A stretch of DNA of 64,000 bases from the NCBI GenBank assembly GCA_010093605.1, contig MU004185.1:703334-767333 (forward strand). The letters run 5' to 3'. Below the pieces are notes generated by a model that saw only the letters and a program-made list of their open reading frames with translations, was not told the DNA's origin and searched no databases. This DNA comes from Lophium mytilinum (taxonomy: Eukaryota; Ascomycota; Dothideomycetes; Mytilinidiales; Mytilinidiaceae). This document shows positions 1-12,030 of this stretch, piece after piece. The translations under genes were made by a program, and so were the position numbers. Numbering within the stretch: position 1 is the first letter of the stretch; each line of letters begins with the position of its first letter.

Positions 1-1003
1 GCAGCACCCCCTTTCTTCATGCCTGCTGCTAGAGCGAGTGACTCCACGTCGGCACTGTTGGACGCGGCGTATGAGAGGTACGTGACGGCAAGCTCCTCGT
101 TCTTTGTGCAGCCCCAAGCATGTCTACACATCGTGTCAGTGAACTGTAACCAACTGAAAACGTTTGCCACTACAGCCATAGCAAGCTGTTTGAGCGTTGC
201 TTCGCTCGATCGAACTGACCTTAGGGCGAGCCCATAGAGGACCTGGCTCAGCGCGTTGTTTGCGCCATTGGGATCCGCCAATTTCCCAAACATCACAGTT
301 GACTGATCATATTCTGCAAGCACCGTTAGGTACGATCCCAAAGTTTGCGAGAAAACGCGTCGTTGCCTTACCACCAGCTTCATGCAACCTGATAGCCTCC
401 TGGATGTTCACCTAGCAAACCTATTAGCACATCTCCACCTCAATTAGACAGCCCCAAACTTACATCACCACCCGCATCACTAACGCTCACACTCCTACTC
501 CTCTTCCCCTGCGGTGGCCCTCTCCCTCCCTCCCCCAGCGCCGCCTCACTGCTGTGCCTACTGACCGAATTCCCCTTCGCCAGCAGCGTCGCGCGCTTCT
601 CCCAGTTCGCCTCGTCCTCCGCCGTCTTCGCCACCGTATTATCAATGGTCGGCAGGTCCTCCGGCACATTTACCGAGCTCGAGCTGCGCTCGCGCGAAAG
701 GTGCAGCCGCTCAGAGAGCCGGCGGTCGCCCTTCTTGCCCTCATCTAGACTCTGATTCTGCGCCGCGTTCGAGTGTCTGCGAAAGCGGCCGCTGAGCCGT
801 TTATGGTCCCGGTGGGCCTCTGGGGTTTGCTGGGGAGGCGCGTCGCCGGGGAAGATTGGGGGCGCAATCTCCTCTTGGGTGGTTGTGGTCGTGCGCATGA
901 AGGTGAACTCTGGTACGTTCGGGGACAGAGTGGGACTGGCGGCCGGCGCGGTGCCCTCATCCTTTATCTTGTCTTTCTTTTTTAAGAGATTTTTGAGCGA
1001 CAT
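1..1003 (-). CDS. Sel1-repeat (HCP-like) protein, 5' part; 3' end off the window
   Basis: Exons, minus strand: 1003-464, 411-372, 313-220, 123-1 (continues past the left edge). The joined frame stays open across all three introns (52, 58 and 96 nt). The N-terminus is a basic start (MSLKNLLKKKDKIK), then a disordered Ser/Arg-rich stretch of about 175 residues. After the first intron comes IQEAIRLHEAGEYDQSTVMFGKLADPNGANNALSQVLYGLALRHAWGC, the beginning of tandem Sel1/TPR-like helical repeats as in fungal HCP-like proteins (the query residues are read from three exons). Such proteins are scaffolds, often tied to chitin synthase activation or stress signalling, but I cannot assign a specific role. 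The start is the only Met giving the usual N-terminus. Family is well supported; function is not. Confidence 0.8.
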
Positions 1004-1670
1004 GTTCGATCGTGAGGACTAATTGGGGCGAGGGGCAGGGCGGCGCGTAAGAGCTGAAGGTAGGGAGAGCTGCGCGGGGGCTGTCGTACAGACTTGACAA
1101 TGCGATTGTACGCTACCTGATCCTAAGAGTAGTTCGATATCTTCGGAGACTTCGTGATGAGAGGCGTATGATCATTGAGAAGGATACGCGCAGGCGAAGC
1201 TTGTGGTTTAAAGGCACCGTTGACGTGCGGCCAAGAACGACCTGCAGTGCTCAGCCTCAAACTTCGGGTCAGACTTCTAAGGAGTCCGCTCCAGGTACCC
1301 GGTCACAAGTAGATGTGTGACCACTGTTCTTCACAGGCTACCGTAGCTCACTTATTATGCGAAGTGTCACGTAGTAACATGTTATCAAGGTATAATGATT
1401 CATTTCTATTTAGACCTAGTACTACAATCTTTCTGATGATCCTCGTAGAGGCCATCAACCATTTTGAAGGCCCAAAACCAGACTGTCATAATAATTCCAT
1501 GCTCTTGCAGAAACAGAGATCGCAAATAGATCTGATGATGCTGTAACCCTAGCAATGCCATAAAATGGGTATCAATGGCAAGCTCTACCATAATCCGAAC
1601 GCCGGCATAATGCTCATAGAGCTTCAGGACTCAAGGAGTCCTGGGAGCATACCCTAACTTACTGTTACTT
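1004..1670. other. Intergenic region between Sel1-repeat gene and CCCH gene
   Basis: This is the upstream side of the Sel1-repeat gene and the downstream side of the CCCH gene. Short frames at 1313-1591 on both strands have no recognisable family, no plausible splicing partner and ordinary composition. I see no RNA gene or repeat. Confidence 0.5.
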
Positions 1671-3282
1671 TCAGATTCGCACGTAGTCCTGCTGCTGAGA
1701 AAGCCCGAGACCAATAATGTCGGAATCATCATCGATTCCCTCAGAGTCAAAGTCGTCGCTGTCCCCAAAGACCTCCTCATCGCTGGAAATGTCTTGGGAG
1801 TCATCATCGTCCGAGACCGGCAGGCTTCCCGCTGCAGCTGCCTTACTGCGGAGTTGGCTTGCACGATCGACATGGGGAAGACGACACTTCGCATTCCGGC
1901 ACATTCCCTTGTTAGCATAGTCAGGGCACTCAAACATATGACGGTCCGGGCAGTCGACGCCTTTGTCGCAGTATCCGAGGCGACCAAAAGCGCGGCAAAC
2001 TGGCGCAGTAGGGTTGATGCGAACGTGGGCATAGCGGCAGTTGGCGTTCGTGCAGTTGCCGCGGACGAAGTGAAGACATGCTGGAACGCGATGGGGGGTA
2101 GGAATGTGAGAAAGCTCACAGCCGTCGCCCAAAGCGCATTTGCCCTTCATCAAGAAATCCTTGCAAATCGCAAGCTTGTCAAAGTCATGTACGAACCGGC
2201 AGCTTGGACCTCTCGCACACGATCCTGTGGGTCGAAAGTTAGTGGTCCTCCAGAGTGGGAAAGAAAGATATGTATAGACGACGGCGAGCGATGGGGATGC
2301 AGGCAGGGGAGGAAAGGGGTTACCAGTTGGTGTGAAACGCGGGCAGAGCTCATCGACTTTTGGGGCTTCACGTCTCCTACAGAAAATTGTCAGCAGTTCT
2401 GATATGTTTTGGAGTAGCACACCATACTTTTTCCCTTTGACCAGGCCAGAACGATACATGTTTCCGTTCTTGCTCCGGACAAACATGACTCCAGCGATGG
2501 TGTGTCGCTTGGGCGTTATCTCAGTGGGGTCCCCTATATCAAGTTTTGTTATTCTTGCCAGGCCTTTGTAGGCGTGTTTCCACTCACGCGAGAGTCGCAG
2601 TAGTTTACTGCCCCCATCAACGACCTGGAATTGAGTAGCACCGATCGAGATGTTGTAGATGTCCGTAGACTTTCGTGTTGCACCGTGGGAGGAGTGGCGA
2701 GACGCGGTTGCAAAGTAATTGCTCAACTTGGCCTTTTCTCGAGCATCTTGGTCGCTCTGCTTTGACGCCGTGGTGTCTGCCATCGACCGGGCACGTTCTT
2801 TGCTAATCTGGTCGTACACCGAGGTATTGATCAGTTGCATGTGTCTGTCAGTCTTGGCGACCCAAGTGTTCGAATCCACTACGTCCATCTGGTGTGCCTC
2901 GCCGTTGGGAGGAGTGGCTGGGTTGCCGTTAAGGACGAGGGTGCGGTTCCGATGCGTTGAGTAGGGAAATTTAGCAACTCGTCCTCGGGGATAAGCGTAC
3001 GGATAACCACGCTGAGGGGCCCATGTTGGTGTGCCGCGTCCACGCCCGCGTCCTCGTCCATATCCTTCACCGCTAGTCAATATGGCGTCCTTCGGTGAGG
3101 CAGGTGAGTGTATAAAGTCCATACCGGGCGCAGGCCGGGGCGGACTCTGTGGCTGACCTTGCTTGTGAAGATTGATGCGACCTAGGGAGGAGTATATTAG
3201 GTCCGTATAGCAGAAGCGACAGAGTACACTATTCACCTGCAAGAGCCGCAATCTGGGCTTCTAGCTCAGCGGTATCCGTCAT
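1671..3282 (-). CDS. CCCH zinc-finger protein with five fingers (ZC3H3-like)
   Basis: Exons 3282-3237, 3181-2428, 2376-2324, 2224-1671; 468 aa. The start is MTDTAELEAQIAALAGRINL, obtained by splicing a 46-nt first exon. Five CCCH fingers lie in tandem over about residues 275-395: Cx8Cx5Cx3H, Cx8Cx5Cx3H, Cx7Cx4Cx3H, Cx8Cx5Cx3H, Cx8Cx4Cx3H. The N-terminus has a GRGRGRG tract; the tail is very acidic (SDDDDSQDISSDEE). Five fingers occur in both CPSF30/Yth1 and ZC3H3; the long N-terminal region and C-terminal position of the fingers favour the ZC3H3 type, a nuclear RNA-binding protein linked to mRNA polyadenylation and export. A continuous frame runs through introns 2 and 3, but splicing both restores finger 1 (CPRFTPTG/SCARGPSCRFVH). 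Divergent from the ATP synthase gene. Confidence 0.85.
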
Positions 3283-3877
3283 GATATCCTCGCTGTTTGC
3301 TCTGAATAAGGTAGTGGTGGTCTACGGTTATATGTTCTCGTATTGGGCGGGGGTGGGGTGGTTTGTAGAAAGACCGGTGTGGATAGTGGTAGAAACAAAG
3401 AGATAGGAAAGATGTAGGCAGGCGCCTCCAGCACTGGGCGCTTAAATACGGAGGGCGGACAACACCAGGCCTAGTGAATTCGCCCGGCAGGAACCGCACA
3501 GTCAGAGAAGAGATCTCAGAGGGTGACTGTGCAAGGAATACTGAAATCCAGTAATATGGCGTGGTCGGCAGTGTCGATGGCAAATGAAGCCGTCAAAGCC
3601 ACTCCAGAAGCTTCTAAGCAGGGTGAAGCCAAATATCTGCCAGAGATGGTGGTCGTATATTATTCGAGGGCACCTGGTGTTGTGCTACAATTCTAGAGGG
3701 GTGTATGGAGGATGAACGTGCAACTGTCGCAAGTTGGAGTTTGCTCCAGTGATTTGGGTTGAGTATTGGGCTGCTTACCTAAGTGGACGAGAACGCCAAG
3801 GCCGCTCAATCTTGAACATCCGAAAGCTCCTCACTCAAGCCGCCATCCTCGATACCTCTCCACTCTCATCCTCAGCA
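3283..3877. promoter_or_regulatory. Divergent promoter region, CCCH gene / ATP synthase subunit 4
   Basis: About 595 bp lie between two start codons pointing outward, so it must hold both promoters and 5' leaders. Frames seen here (for example 3266-3583 minus) look like chance ORFs. No motif is clear enough to name. Confidence 0.5.
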
Positions 3878-4788
3878 ATGGCTTCACGACTTGCAAGGAG
3901 CGCGGTTGGTCAGTATACACCTTCTCAGCCCATTGCAGCTGCCATTGGCCTCCTTGCTGACCCGTTATAGCCACCGCCCGCCTCCGCCCTTCCCTCCCCA
4001 TTCGCGCCATCCCGTCCATCACCGCGCAGCTCACCTCTGCCCGCTATGCATCCAACGTGCCCGTCGAGGACCCAAAGAAGAAGGCGCAGTCAATCTTAGA
4101 CTCGCTCCCGGGAAACAGCCTGATCTCCAAGGCCGCCATCCTCTCTGCCGGTGCCGGTGTCTCGATTGCTGCCATCAGCAACGAGATCTACGTCGTCAAC
4201 GAGGAGTCCATCGTCATGCTGAGCTTGTTGACCATTTTCTGGGCTGTCGGTCATTACGGAGGGCCTATGTACAAGGAGTGGGCTGAGGGCCAAACCGCCA
4301 AGATCAAGGGCATTTTGAACGCCGCGCGGGAGGACCATACTTCGGCTGTCAAGGCGCGAATTGAGAGTGTTCAGGACCTTGGGGGTGTCATTGACATCAC
4401 CAAGACTCTGTTCGAGGTTTCCAAGGTACGCATGTCAAGTACCCGGGCAAACCAGATTCATCCGTCGGGCCGATGATGCTAATGGAGTGGCAGGAAACCG
4501 CTCAACTCGAGGCTAAGGCATACGAGCTGGAGCAGAAGACCGCTCTTGCCGCCGAGGCCAAGACTGTCTTGGATTCCTGGGTGAGGTATGAGGGTCAGGT
4601 CAAGCAGAGGCAGCAGAAGGAGCTTGCCGAGGCTATCATTGCCAAGATCGAGAAGGAGCTTGAGAACCCCAATACTCTCAAGCAGATCCTTAACCAGAGC
4701 GTTGCTGATATTGAGAGTACGTACAGACATCCTCTTCCCTGAATCTACACACTAACAGAAACTAGGGATCGTGGCTACCAAGGCATAA
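3878..4788 (+). CDS. atp4: Mitochondrial F1Fo ATP synthase subunit 4 (subunit b)
   Basis: Exons 3878-3908, 3971-4425, 4494-4716, 4766-4788; 243 aa. Subunit b forms the peripheral stalk that holds the F1 head against the membrane sector in the mitochondrial inner membrane. The N-terminus MASRLARSAVATARLRPSL is Arg/Ser-rich without acids, a mitochondrial presequence, with likely cleavage near ARYAS/NVPVED. Two hydrophobic segments follow (AAILSAGAGVSIAAISNEIY and IVMLSLLTIFWAVGHYGG), then a long charged helix to the end (KQRQQKELAEAIIAKIEKEL). Intron 2 has a good branch site (GCTAAT) and ends GGCAG. The last exon codes only IVATKA. Length and order match the fungal family. Confidence 0.95.
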
Positions 4789-5066
4789 TCGCCATCAAAA
4801 CATCTCCTTTTTCAATTCAGCTCACTGTTAAATAAACCTGTGCCATAGCTATCCCCTTTCAATAGATTCCCGCCACAATTTTGAAAATCACGTTGACGTT
4901 CACATTTCGCGTCTCGGGTCAATTTCCCAGCAGTGTCATCTCACATCTAATAATACAGTCTTATTTACGAATACTTAACGAGTTTGATGAAAGTTCGATT
5001 CTGTCTCGCGGGTAGAGGTAAAGGGATGAAGGGAACGAAGAAAGAAGCTAGACGATAACAGCCAGC

Positions 5067-6504
5067 TCAGTCAGATGGGGACATCCCATTGCGATACAGC
5101 CATAGCCGACTGATGTCCTTGACCCTTGCCGGGTGCAACATACGACCAGGATCGAATTGTGACTCCGAAGACGCGATCTTGATAGGCAAAATAGGACTGT
5201 TGACGTCCTCCACAACCGCCACGGCCTCATCACTACCAGCACGGACAGTCGACTCTGCCCCTTCCCTTGCTGTCGACATTCCAGCTCCCACGATCTCTAC
5301 CTCCGAGTTCATGAAATCGCTATCCTCCAGAACACGCGAATCTGGTCCTAAGGGGAACATCGCGCTAAGGTAGTGCTGGTTGAGCAAGTGCCCGGAACCG
5401 TTACGCGTGAGCACATGGCCCATGTACCTGTTTCTCATGTTACGGAAGCTCAGGACGCCCCAACAGGCTACGAAGTCGCCGCTGTTGGCATAATGCTCGA
5501 TGTGGCGCACGGCTTTGTCTCCTGGGTTGGAACCTTTGCGTAGTTCGGCATTGTGCATGGACGAATAGCTCCGGTGCGGATTGTTGAAATGGTTGGATGC
5601 GTTGCCGAAGGTGTATATTTCGAGTTGTTGGAGGATGTCTTGTGGGACTAGGAGACTGTCAGTTATGGTGTTCTACACTGATCCCTCGTCAATGTTAGAA
5701 TATGGAAAGTAAGTTCACCGTTACATACCTTCTGCGAGCAGCCAGTCCAGAATCATTGCTCCTTCGATTCCACCTTGACTATGAAGGATAAGAACGACTT
5801 TCTTAAATCTTGCATCTAGCAATTTCTCCTTGATCAGAGCATACGAGCGCCGGATATCGTCTGTCGAGTAGCAAAAGTCCCTTTCGATGACGCACTGGAT
5901 CAAGTCGAAAAGAATGCCATATGTACGGTTGAGGACCCCAATTATCGGCCGACGAAAGGTTAAAGCAAGACGATCCACATTGCTTTGCAGCCAAAGGTGT
6001 CTGACGTTCCTTTTCTCAGTATCCATTCGTCATCCTAGGATTGAGCTTGTGGAGTACATACCCAGTGGCAACGCCATTCAGAAAGATCCAACACTCATCT
6101 TCATGTCGAGCGTCGGGACCGATGTTGACGTTGGACTTTACCGAGGTCGAGGTGCCATTCAGAATCCAGCTGATACTATGGACCAAGAGGAGAACAGTAG
6201 AAACGTAGAGTATAAATGATCCTACGGGGAACACCACAAACAGTGGTAAGGAAATCATGTAGACGGATTCTAGAACGAGAAGAAGGAACTGCAACACCAG
6301 GCAAATGAGGTTGGAAGGGGATTGGGGAGACATTTCGTCCGATTTGCTACTCGACCATGGCAGGAATACACCGGGGATAGAACGGAAGTTCTTGAAGAAA
6401 AGCGAGACATCGTAAACACAAAGACGAACTGGGCCTCCTGTGACTGGGGGTGGGGTCTCGTCGTCGGATCCCCCGATCTGGGATGGGAGCAAGGTAACTG
6501 CCAT
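5067..6504 (-). CDS. Membrane-anchored alpha/beta-hydrolase (lipase-like) protein
   Basis: Exons 6504-6062, 6000-5729, 5647-5067; 431 aa. The first exon gives a soluble N-terminus and two adjacent hydrophobic helices (about residues 66-90 and 88-112). After WIFLNGVATGHLWLQSNVDRL comes a lipase-like core with KKVVLILHSQGGIEG, where Ser222 of HSQGG is the expected nucleophile of an alpha/beta-hydrolase. A second conserved stretch is LEIYTFGNASNHFNNPHRSYSSMHN, followed by HYANSGDFVACWGVLSF. I recognise this as a conserved fungal family annotated as hypothetical or lipase-like; substrate is unknown. The full Ser-Asp-His triad cannot be fixed by eye. Converges on the ATP synthase gene with a 278-bp gap. 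Confidence 0.8.
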
Positions 6505-7557
6505 GGTTTCTGGGGTACCCCGAAGCAGATGTGGTGGAGTAGTTTCGGATGTCTCACACTGCGAACACGTCGAATAGCTCAGTGCTATATATCTGCGCTG
6601 CCGTTAGATAAGGCGTGGTAGGAGCTGAGATGGTTGCGAGTGGCCTTTATTGACCGTTTGCGGCTGTAAGACTAGCTGCCTTGTGATGGAAGGCAAGGTC
6701 GCGGTATAGGCGTAGGATAGGGGTTCTTGATGGTCAGCAGGAAGGGAATCTGTCCCTGAAGTCAACGAGTCCGTGTAGCAGGCAACAAAGCAATGCTCCT
6801 GCTCTAAATGTTACGGATAGTTCCTACTCATACATCGAATCCGCGATCGAGTTCTTCGCTGATGAGTCTGCAGGACATAGCTCTAGGATACACAGAACCT
6901 GCTAACAAGCTATATGTACTTGCGTATTGCAGAGGTATTTGCTTCAGCCATTTTATGACACCACCAAGACAACCACACTTCTTGGTGGTTAGTGCTTTCA
7001 TCGAAGTCAGGCATCTTGGCAACATGATCTTCTACTTGCAAAAAACAGTCACTTGTCGAAATTGAAGGCTTGCTGAAATTGTATGGAGGGTAAGAGATGT
7101 TCTCTGGAAGAGCCAAGAGTGAGTCTGATGATGACTTTGAATTGATGTGGAGGGAAGCGCTAGCCGATCTGGATGTGTCACCTGAGGAGATTGTGTGACT
7201 TCAACCCGAACGAGCCATTCAGGTGACAGTATCTAGCCTCGAAAAGAAATGAAAGTACGGTTATGGTTGTCATTGGTTGTTTTGGTAAAGGTATCCAGCT
7301 GCGGTGTGACCTTTGGGATAATGCAATTAATTGGCCTGACAGGTGGAGGCGGAGCTGTTACACTGCATTGATGTCAGCTGTACGAACGTCACCAGCTTCT
7401 CATTGACTACTCAAAGGTATCCCAAACTACAAATTTTAGAGCTTTGAGTTCCCTGTAAGTTTACCATCATACTCCAAGTCGCTGAAACGAGCACTGCAGT
7501 CTCGCCTCTTGAAAGCCTCCTTTAGATCAATGCAGTAACTCCCACGCGCTCTCGCCC
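6505..7557. other. Intergenic region upstream of lipase-like gene
   Basis: This 1.05-kb gap holds the lipase-like gene's promoter and the acyltransferase gene's 3' side. Frames at 6808-7116 are short, unspliced-looking and unfamiliar. A tRNA-like D-arm match near 6575 was checked and dismissed. Nothing else is evident. Confidence 0.45.
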
Positions 7558-9314
7558 TTACAATCTTGGTTTCGTCCCTGATTCCAATAAATACTCCATT
7601 TTTTTCTTCCAAGTTCTTGCTGCGCTCTCATCAATGGCGTTTCCATCATAAGAAGCAGCAAAACACACTCCATTAGCATCCGTCAAACTCCCGATGAGAA
7701 ACTCGTTGTCCCTCGCTCTCACGCCCACTCTCACGTCTCTAAAGTCTGCTGCAAATTCTTTCCCGCTCTCAGATCCTCCAACGGTGTAGACGCCGGGCTT
7801 GAGCAAATGCGCGATAGGACCGACTGAGCTGACGCCACAGGTAGCTCCGAATAGCTTGATGTTGGCGGGATACCCCCCCTGCGGGTCTGCCATGCCTGTT
7901 TTACGGTGTAGAGGAAGCTTCTCTTCTTGCCGTTCAAGTGTCATCAAATAATTTTCTGCTATCAGCCGTGCTGGGCTGTATGGGGAAACTACTTCTGATT
8001 TGCGGAGGCGTTTTTGATAGATGCTTAATTGCCGGTGAGCCTGGCGTACCGCAAATTTGAACCGCCTTTCTACATCTAGATCCGAAGATAAGAACGGAAG
8101 CACGAGCCCGCCACTAAATGCAAGCATGCAAGAGTCGGAGGGCACTGTGTAGTTGAAGAAGGCCCTTGGACTGAGAGGAAACGACGCCACGAAAGGACGC
8201 CGCTCGGTCAGGGGAATGTCAGGATTGCGCGACTCTTCAATTTCCATCATAGCGAGGGCTACCAGGGCAAAGCATCCAGCTCCTATACTGGCCTTGGTCT
8301 CACGGACTAGCTGGATGAACCGCTTCGATGCTCCTGGGCTTAGGTTTGCGAGGCACTGGAACGAGTTGAGTGGTGGTATACGCTCTGGTGAGTAGTCGAA
8401 GACCTTATCAAACACTTTGGGTAGTGCTGCTGCCGCAGTACGCGCTTCAGAACGGCGCAGAGGGTTAACAAATGTTGGAGGCAAGGTGCGCTTGACGTGT
8501 CGTAGAATTCGCATTATAGCCCAAAACCATCGCTGCCTAGCCAGGCTGCCAGCAACAGGAGGGTACAAATCTTCTTGAGATGGAGGCAGACGCGAAGAAA
8601 TATTTTCGGACGATTGGAAGAAACCGAGATCCCTCTCTAGATCGCCCATAGGTGCGTTGAGAATTCGGATCAAGTGGGACATCCAATGGTACATGGAGAC
8701 TCCATCTGTGATTTCGTGGGCAGCTACTAACATTAATCGAAGACTAAAATTGCCGTTGGATAGAGGCTTGAGTGGAAGACAGTAGAGTTTAGACAGCGAG
8801 GTATCCGGATCAATCAGTCGTCCCGTATTCAGGCTATGTCGAACGAACTCATCATCTTCAACTTTCTGATAAGCGTCATCAACAAACACCAGTGCTTTCG
8901 AAGTCTCGTCGAGTACATCTTGAGTCTTCTTGGGAATGTTTACAGCGAAGTCCCTTTGTTCGGTCCCTGTGGTTCTAAGCACCCGCGCCATGAGAAGCAC
9001 ATGCTGGAGGCGCAACGAAGCATAGGCATACAGAAGCCGTTTCCGGAACTCTTTGACATCCAAGTCATTCCGAACTTCAAGGGTCAAGAGAGCATTGACC
9101 TAGTCGGTGCTGTAAGTACAAGGAACAAACAGGAAGTGGACTAAGAACTGACGTCGGCTCTTCCTTCATAGTCAGAGCCATCGGTGTCGAATGATGATTC
9201 AACCAGCCCAATTCGCCGTTTGAAGATAGGCTGACCATCCAAGACAGATGTTTCCCATGCATAATAATTGCAAGCGTACTTGGTAAGCCAGTGGGTTGTG
9301 TCTGTCTTCTCCAT
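7558..9314 (-). CDS. HxxxDG CoA-dependent acyltransferase-like protein (condensation-domain fold)
   Basis: Exons 9314-9153 and 9099-7558; 567 aa. Splicing at GAC/GTCAGT...GACTAG/GTC joins MEKTDTTHWLTKYACNYYAWETSVLDG to the long second exon in phase 0. The diagnostic motif is AAHEITDGVSMYHW, an HxxxDG-type motif (His about residue 182) as in chloramphenicol-acetyltransferase-like, BAHD and NRPS condensation folds. Near the C-terminus PANIKLFGATCGVSSVGPIAHLLK resembles the second-half strand of that fold. Fungal relatives include alcohol and trichothecene-type O-acyltransferases; no signal peptide or membrane segment is apparent. No biosynthetic cluster surrounds it: neighbours are housekeeping genes, so a secondary-metabolite role is unproven. 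The acyl donor and acceptor are unknown. Confidence 0.7.
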
Positions 9315-9879
9315 GACGAATAGATATCACAGGCGTTTGTAATGAATGTGCAGAATGACGGTAACACAGATATAAAGCTTCAGGAGCACCTAGTTATTGT
9401 CGCAGCCGCGACTGAGCATCTCCGGAAGATATGAATATGTAGTCATTACTGTCTTGAAATTATATTTTGCGGCGATCTAACAGTGTGGCGAATTGATGTG
9501 GGCGCCAGGGCGCAGACGCCTCTTCCCTTTACCCGAAGAGGCAGGTTGAGAGTCCACTTTGAGCGATGCTTTCGTACAGACATGATTGTTCTTCGGATCC
9601 TGCTATAAAGCAAGGTTTCACCAGTAACGATAGATAGTGTTCCCCTCCTCGTTGCAGAGCTTCAGTCCGGCTTGAAATTCTTGCTGGGCTAGCTGGGCTG
9701 ATCGCTGTAGCCACAACCTGTCAAATTGGAGTTTTAAGTTTGTGGACTTAATTACTGCTTCTAAAATTGCAGGATCTATTGGGTGCAATCCTAAGAATTA
9801 GGGAGAATCTTGTATTTTAGAATCCCATGCAAGCCTTGGGTTCAAGATAGTCATTTGAGACACATCTCAGAACAGAGAA
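9315..9879. other. Intergenic region, acyltransferase promoter / eIF3d 3' side
   Basis: This 565-bp gap has the promoter of the acyltransferase-like gene and the eIF3d 3' region. The short minus frame at 9529-9714 is unfamiliar. No repeat or RNA gene seen. Confidence 0.45.
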
Positions 9880-11726
9880 CTACTCTTCGCCCTCATCCTC
9901 CTGAATCGTCTCTCGCTCCTCCAAATCCTCTTCGAACGTGTTCTCCGGTACCGAGTACAGTCGCAACACCGACTTGTTAGGGTCCTTAACTAACACATAC
10001 TTGCCTTCATCCATCTTCAGGCACATGTCGGCAATTGTGCGGACAATACCCCAGCCGTTGTTAAGGTTTAATGCCATCTGGTTAATGAAGTCCCGCGGCT
10101 TGCTCGTGAGCACACCGAGAACAACGTGGTCGTTGTTGTTTTTGGGATTTGTTCGGGAAACAAAACTAAAAGGGCAGTTAGAAAATCTGATCGTTATGAC
10201 AGGACTGCTCGTGAAAGGAAAACTTACCCAAGCTTCATGGTATCTGCCTTGGCGAGGATGCTCTGTACGGCCCATCGTGCCAACTTACAGCTGTTGTTCT
10301 TCATCTCAGTAGCAAGAACGGCACCTCGTTGACTAGCCAACTTGGTACGCCAATCAAGAGCGCCTCCACTACCTTGAGCCTTGTTGTCGAATTCGTTTAG
10401 AGCCTTGATAGTCAAGAACTGATCTTCGCCGTTGATGTTGTTCTTCACAACCGCGTCGAGCTCAGTCCGTATCACCAGATAGAGTGGTTCCTCGTCCTTC
10501 TCGAGCGATAGGTCAAACCTCCGGTATCTGTAGGCTTTCGAGGCGGGTGGATCTGACTCAACCTCTTCGTTGTAGAAAGGATGGTCATGCGCCATGCTGA
10601 GCTTGGAGCTCTCGGATTCGAGGACCACCTGGAGGGGGAATACGTTATTGATGTGGGTAGCCTCCATCATCAACGCGCCAGGACTGTTGATAGAGTCTTT
10701 GTTGCCCTCTGATATTTCTAGAGGAGCATCGGTGGCATTCTCGTTGACCGTGACCATATCCAGGCTAGCATTGTCCCTCTTGTCGATGAACACTTTGTTG
10801 CCCCTCCGTGTGAAGACCAGATCCCACGAATAAACGGACTTGGTGGCGCACATGAGCATAGACAAGATGTTGTCTGTCGCGAAAATGGTACCCTCGTCCT
10901 TTTCGGCCAGCTCTTGGATGATAGGATCGCTTGATGTGGTAACATTGTATGCCGCTCGTTCGAGAACATTGAGTCTCCTCTCGGACGTCTTCGCACCTGG
11001 CTGCTTGTCGTAGGCGCGGTCGTAATGGTAGAGGAAGCCGTAGCTGTCGAGGTCTTCTGCTTCGCCGGTATCGAGGTTGAGTTTGGTGAGTCGTGCAAAG
11101 TCGATCTCCTCGATAACGGTCCAGTCGGGCTTGACAGCCACCGAAGCGTCCCGGTTGCGCTGCGGTTTGTCGTCTCTCCAGCCAAACCGACGACCTCCCC
11201 GGCCACCGCGTCCACCACGATTGTCGTATCCTTGGCCTCCACGCCCGCCACCAACGCGCTGGAAAGTACCTCTACCACCCCGTTGTTGCTGTCCACCCCG
11301 CTGGCCACGACCACGGAACACAGTTCCACCTCCTCTCCCAAAGCCTCGGCCCCTAGCTGAGGTCTTGCTGTTGTCTACTACGGAGAAAGTAGCCTCCTCC
11401 TCGGCGGCTGCGATGGCGAAAGGGTTATTCTGAGGGTTTGCGCCGTACACTTGCTGATCTGCACACCAGAATTAGTTAGCATCCGCTTTTTGGACGCTTT
11501 TTGTCGAAAGCAACGCACCCCTGTAGTTCCGGTTGCCGTATTGCTGCCGTCCTCCTCGTTCTCTGTCTTTGCCCTCAGTCCAGTCGGCCATGCGGCCGAG
11601 TTTGTCTGCCTTGGAGTATGGCGCGTAAGGAACGCCGTCGAGCATGGTCTCGCTCGCAACTGGTGGGCCCCAGCCATCGGTGGTGGGCAATGCGGACACC
11701 AGGTCCAGAAGAGACGCGGGAGCCAT
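9880..11726 (-). CDS. Translation initiation factor eIF3 subunit D
   Basis: Exons 11726-11519, 11458-10228, 10165-9880; 574 aa. eIF3d is a peripheral subunit of the eIF3 complex on the 40S ribosome and in other eukaryotes contacts the mRNA cap. The start [22 protein letters not shown] is typical. A long Arg/Gly tract ([10 protein letters not shown] ... [11 protein letters not shown]) follows, then the conserved core [29 protein letters not shown]. The core continues through [24 protein letters not shown] and ends in [43 protein letters not shown] and an acidic tail. Splices fall at [17 protein letters not shown] and KLG/FVSRTNP. Divergent from the 12031 gene. Confidence 0.95.
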
Positions 11727-12030
11727 AGTGGAGGTGGTTGGTGTTGAGAAAGGGTGCCGGCGCGAGACGATTTTATCGCCTTTCATTTTGTCGAAGTGCG
11801 GCGGCGGAAACGGCCACGTGACTCGAGATGTCGGGACTGCCCCGCACGGGAGCTCTTCTTGCCTCCCAAACTTCTTCACTACGTTCTTGACAATTGGGAG
11901 TGCATCGCAATCTCTTTGTCTACTCCTCACATTGGCGCCTATTCTACTTTTGCTTTGTGTTCAGTCCTGCCAGTCAGTCAACTACAGATTATGGCTTCTT
12001 CCGGATCATCTCCTTTGTCTGGCGTCAAAG
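11727..12030. promoter_or_regulatory. Divergent promoter, eIF3d / 12031 gene, with upstream ATG
   Basis: 304 bp separate two outward-facing starts. An upstream ATG at 11991 opens a frame that overlaps the main ATG at 12031 out of frame and ends at 12092. It could lower or regulate initiation on the plus-strand gene. Confidence 0.5.

Noticed and set aside
2332-2571. Continuous 526-codon frame for the CCCH gene without introns
   Set aside because: Splicing two introns with good GT-AG ends restores the first CCCH finger and removes family-unlike text; a 46-nt first exon also gives a better start than the frame's first Met.
6560-6630. tRNA-like D-arm (AATAGCTCAGTG)
   Set aside because: No T-arm, anticodon stem or acceptor pairing nearby.
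11644-12030. Upstream extension of the 12031 gene to a 608-aa protein
   Set aside because: The extension overlaps the eIF3d first exon on the other strand and has no family likeness; MIKTVEILAHI is the conserved start.
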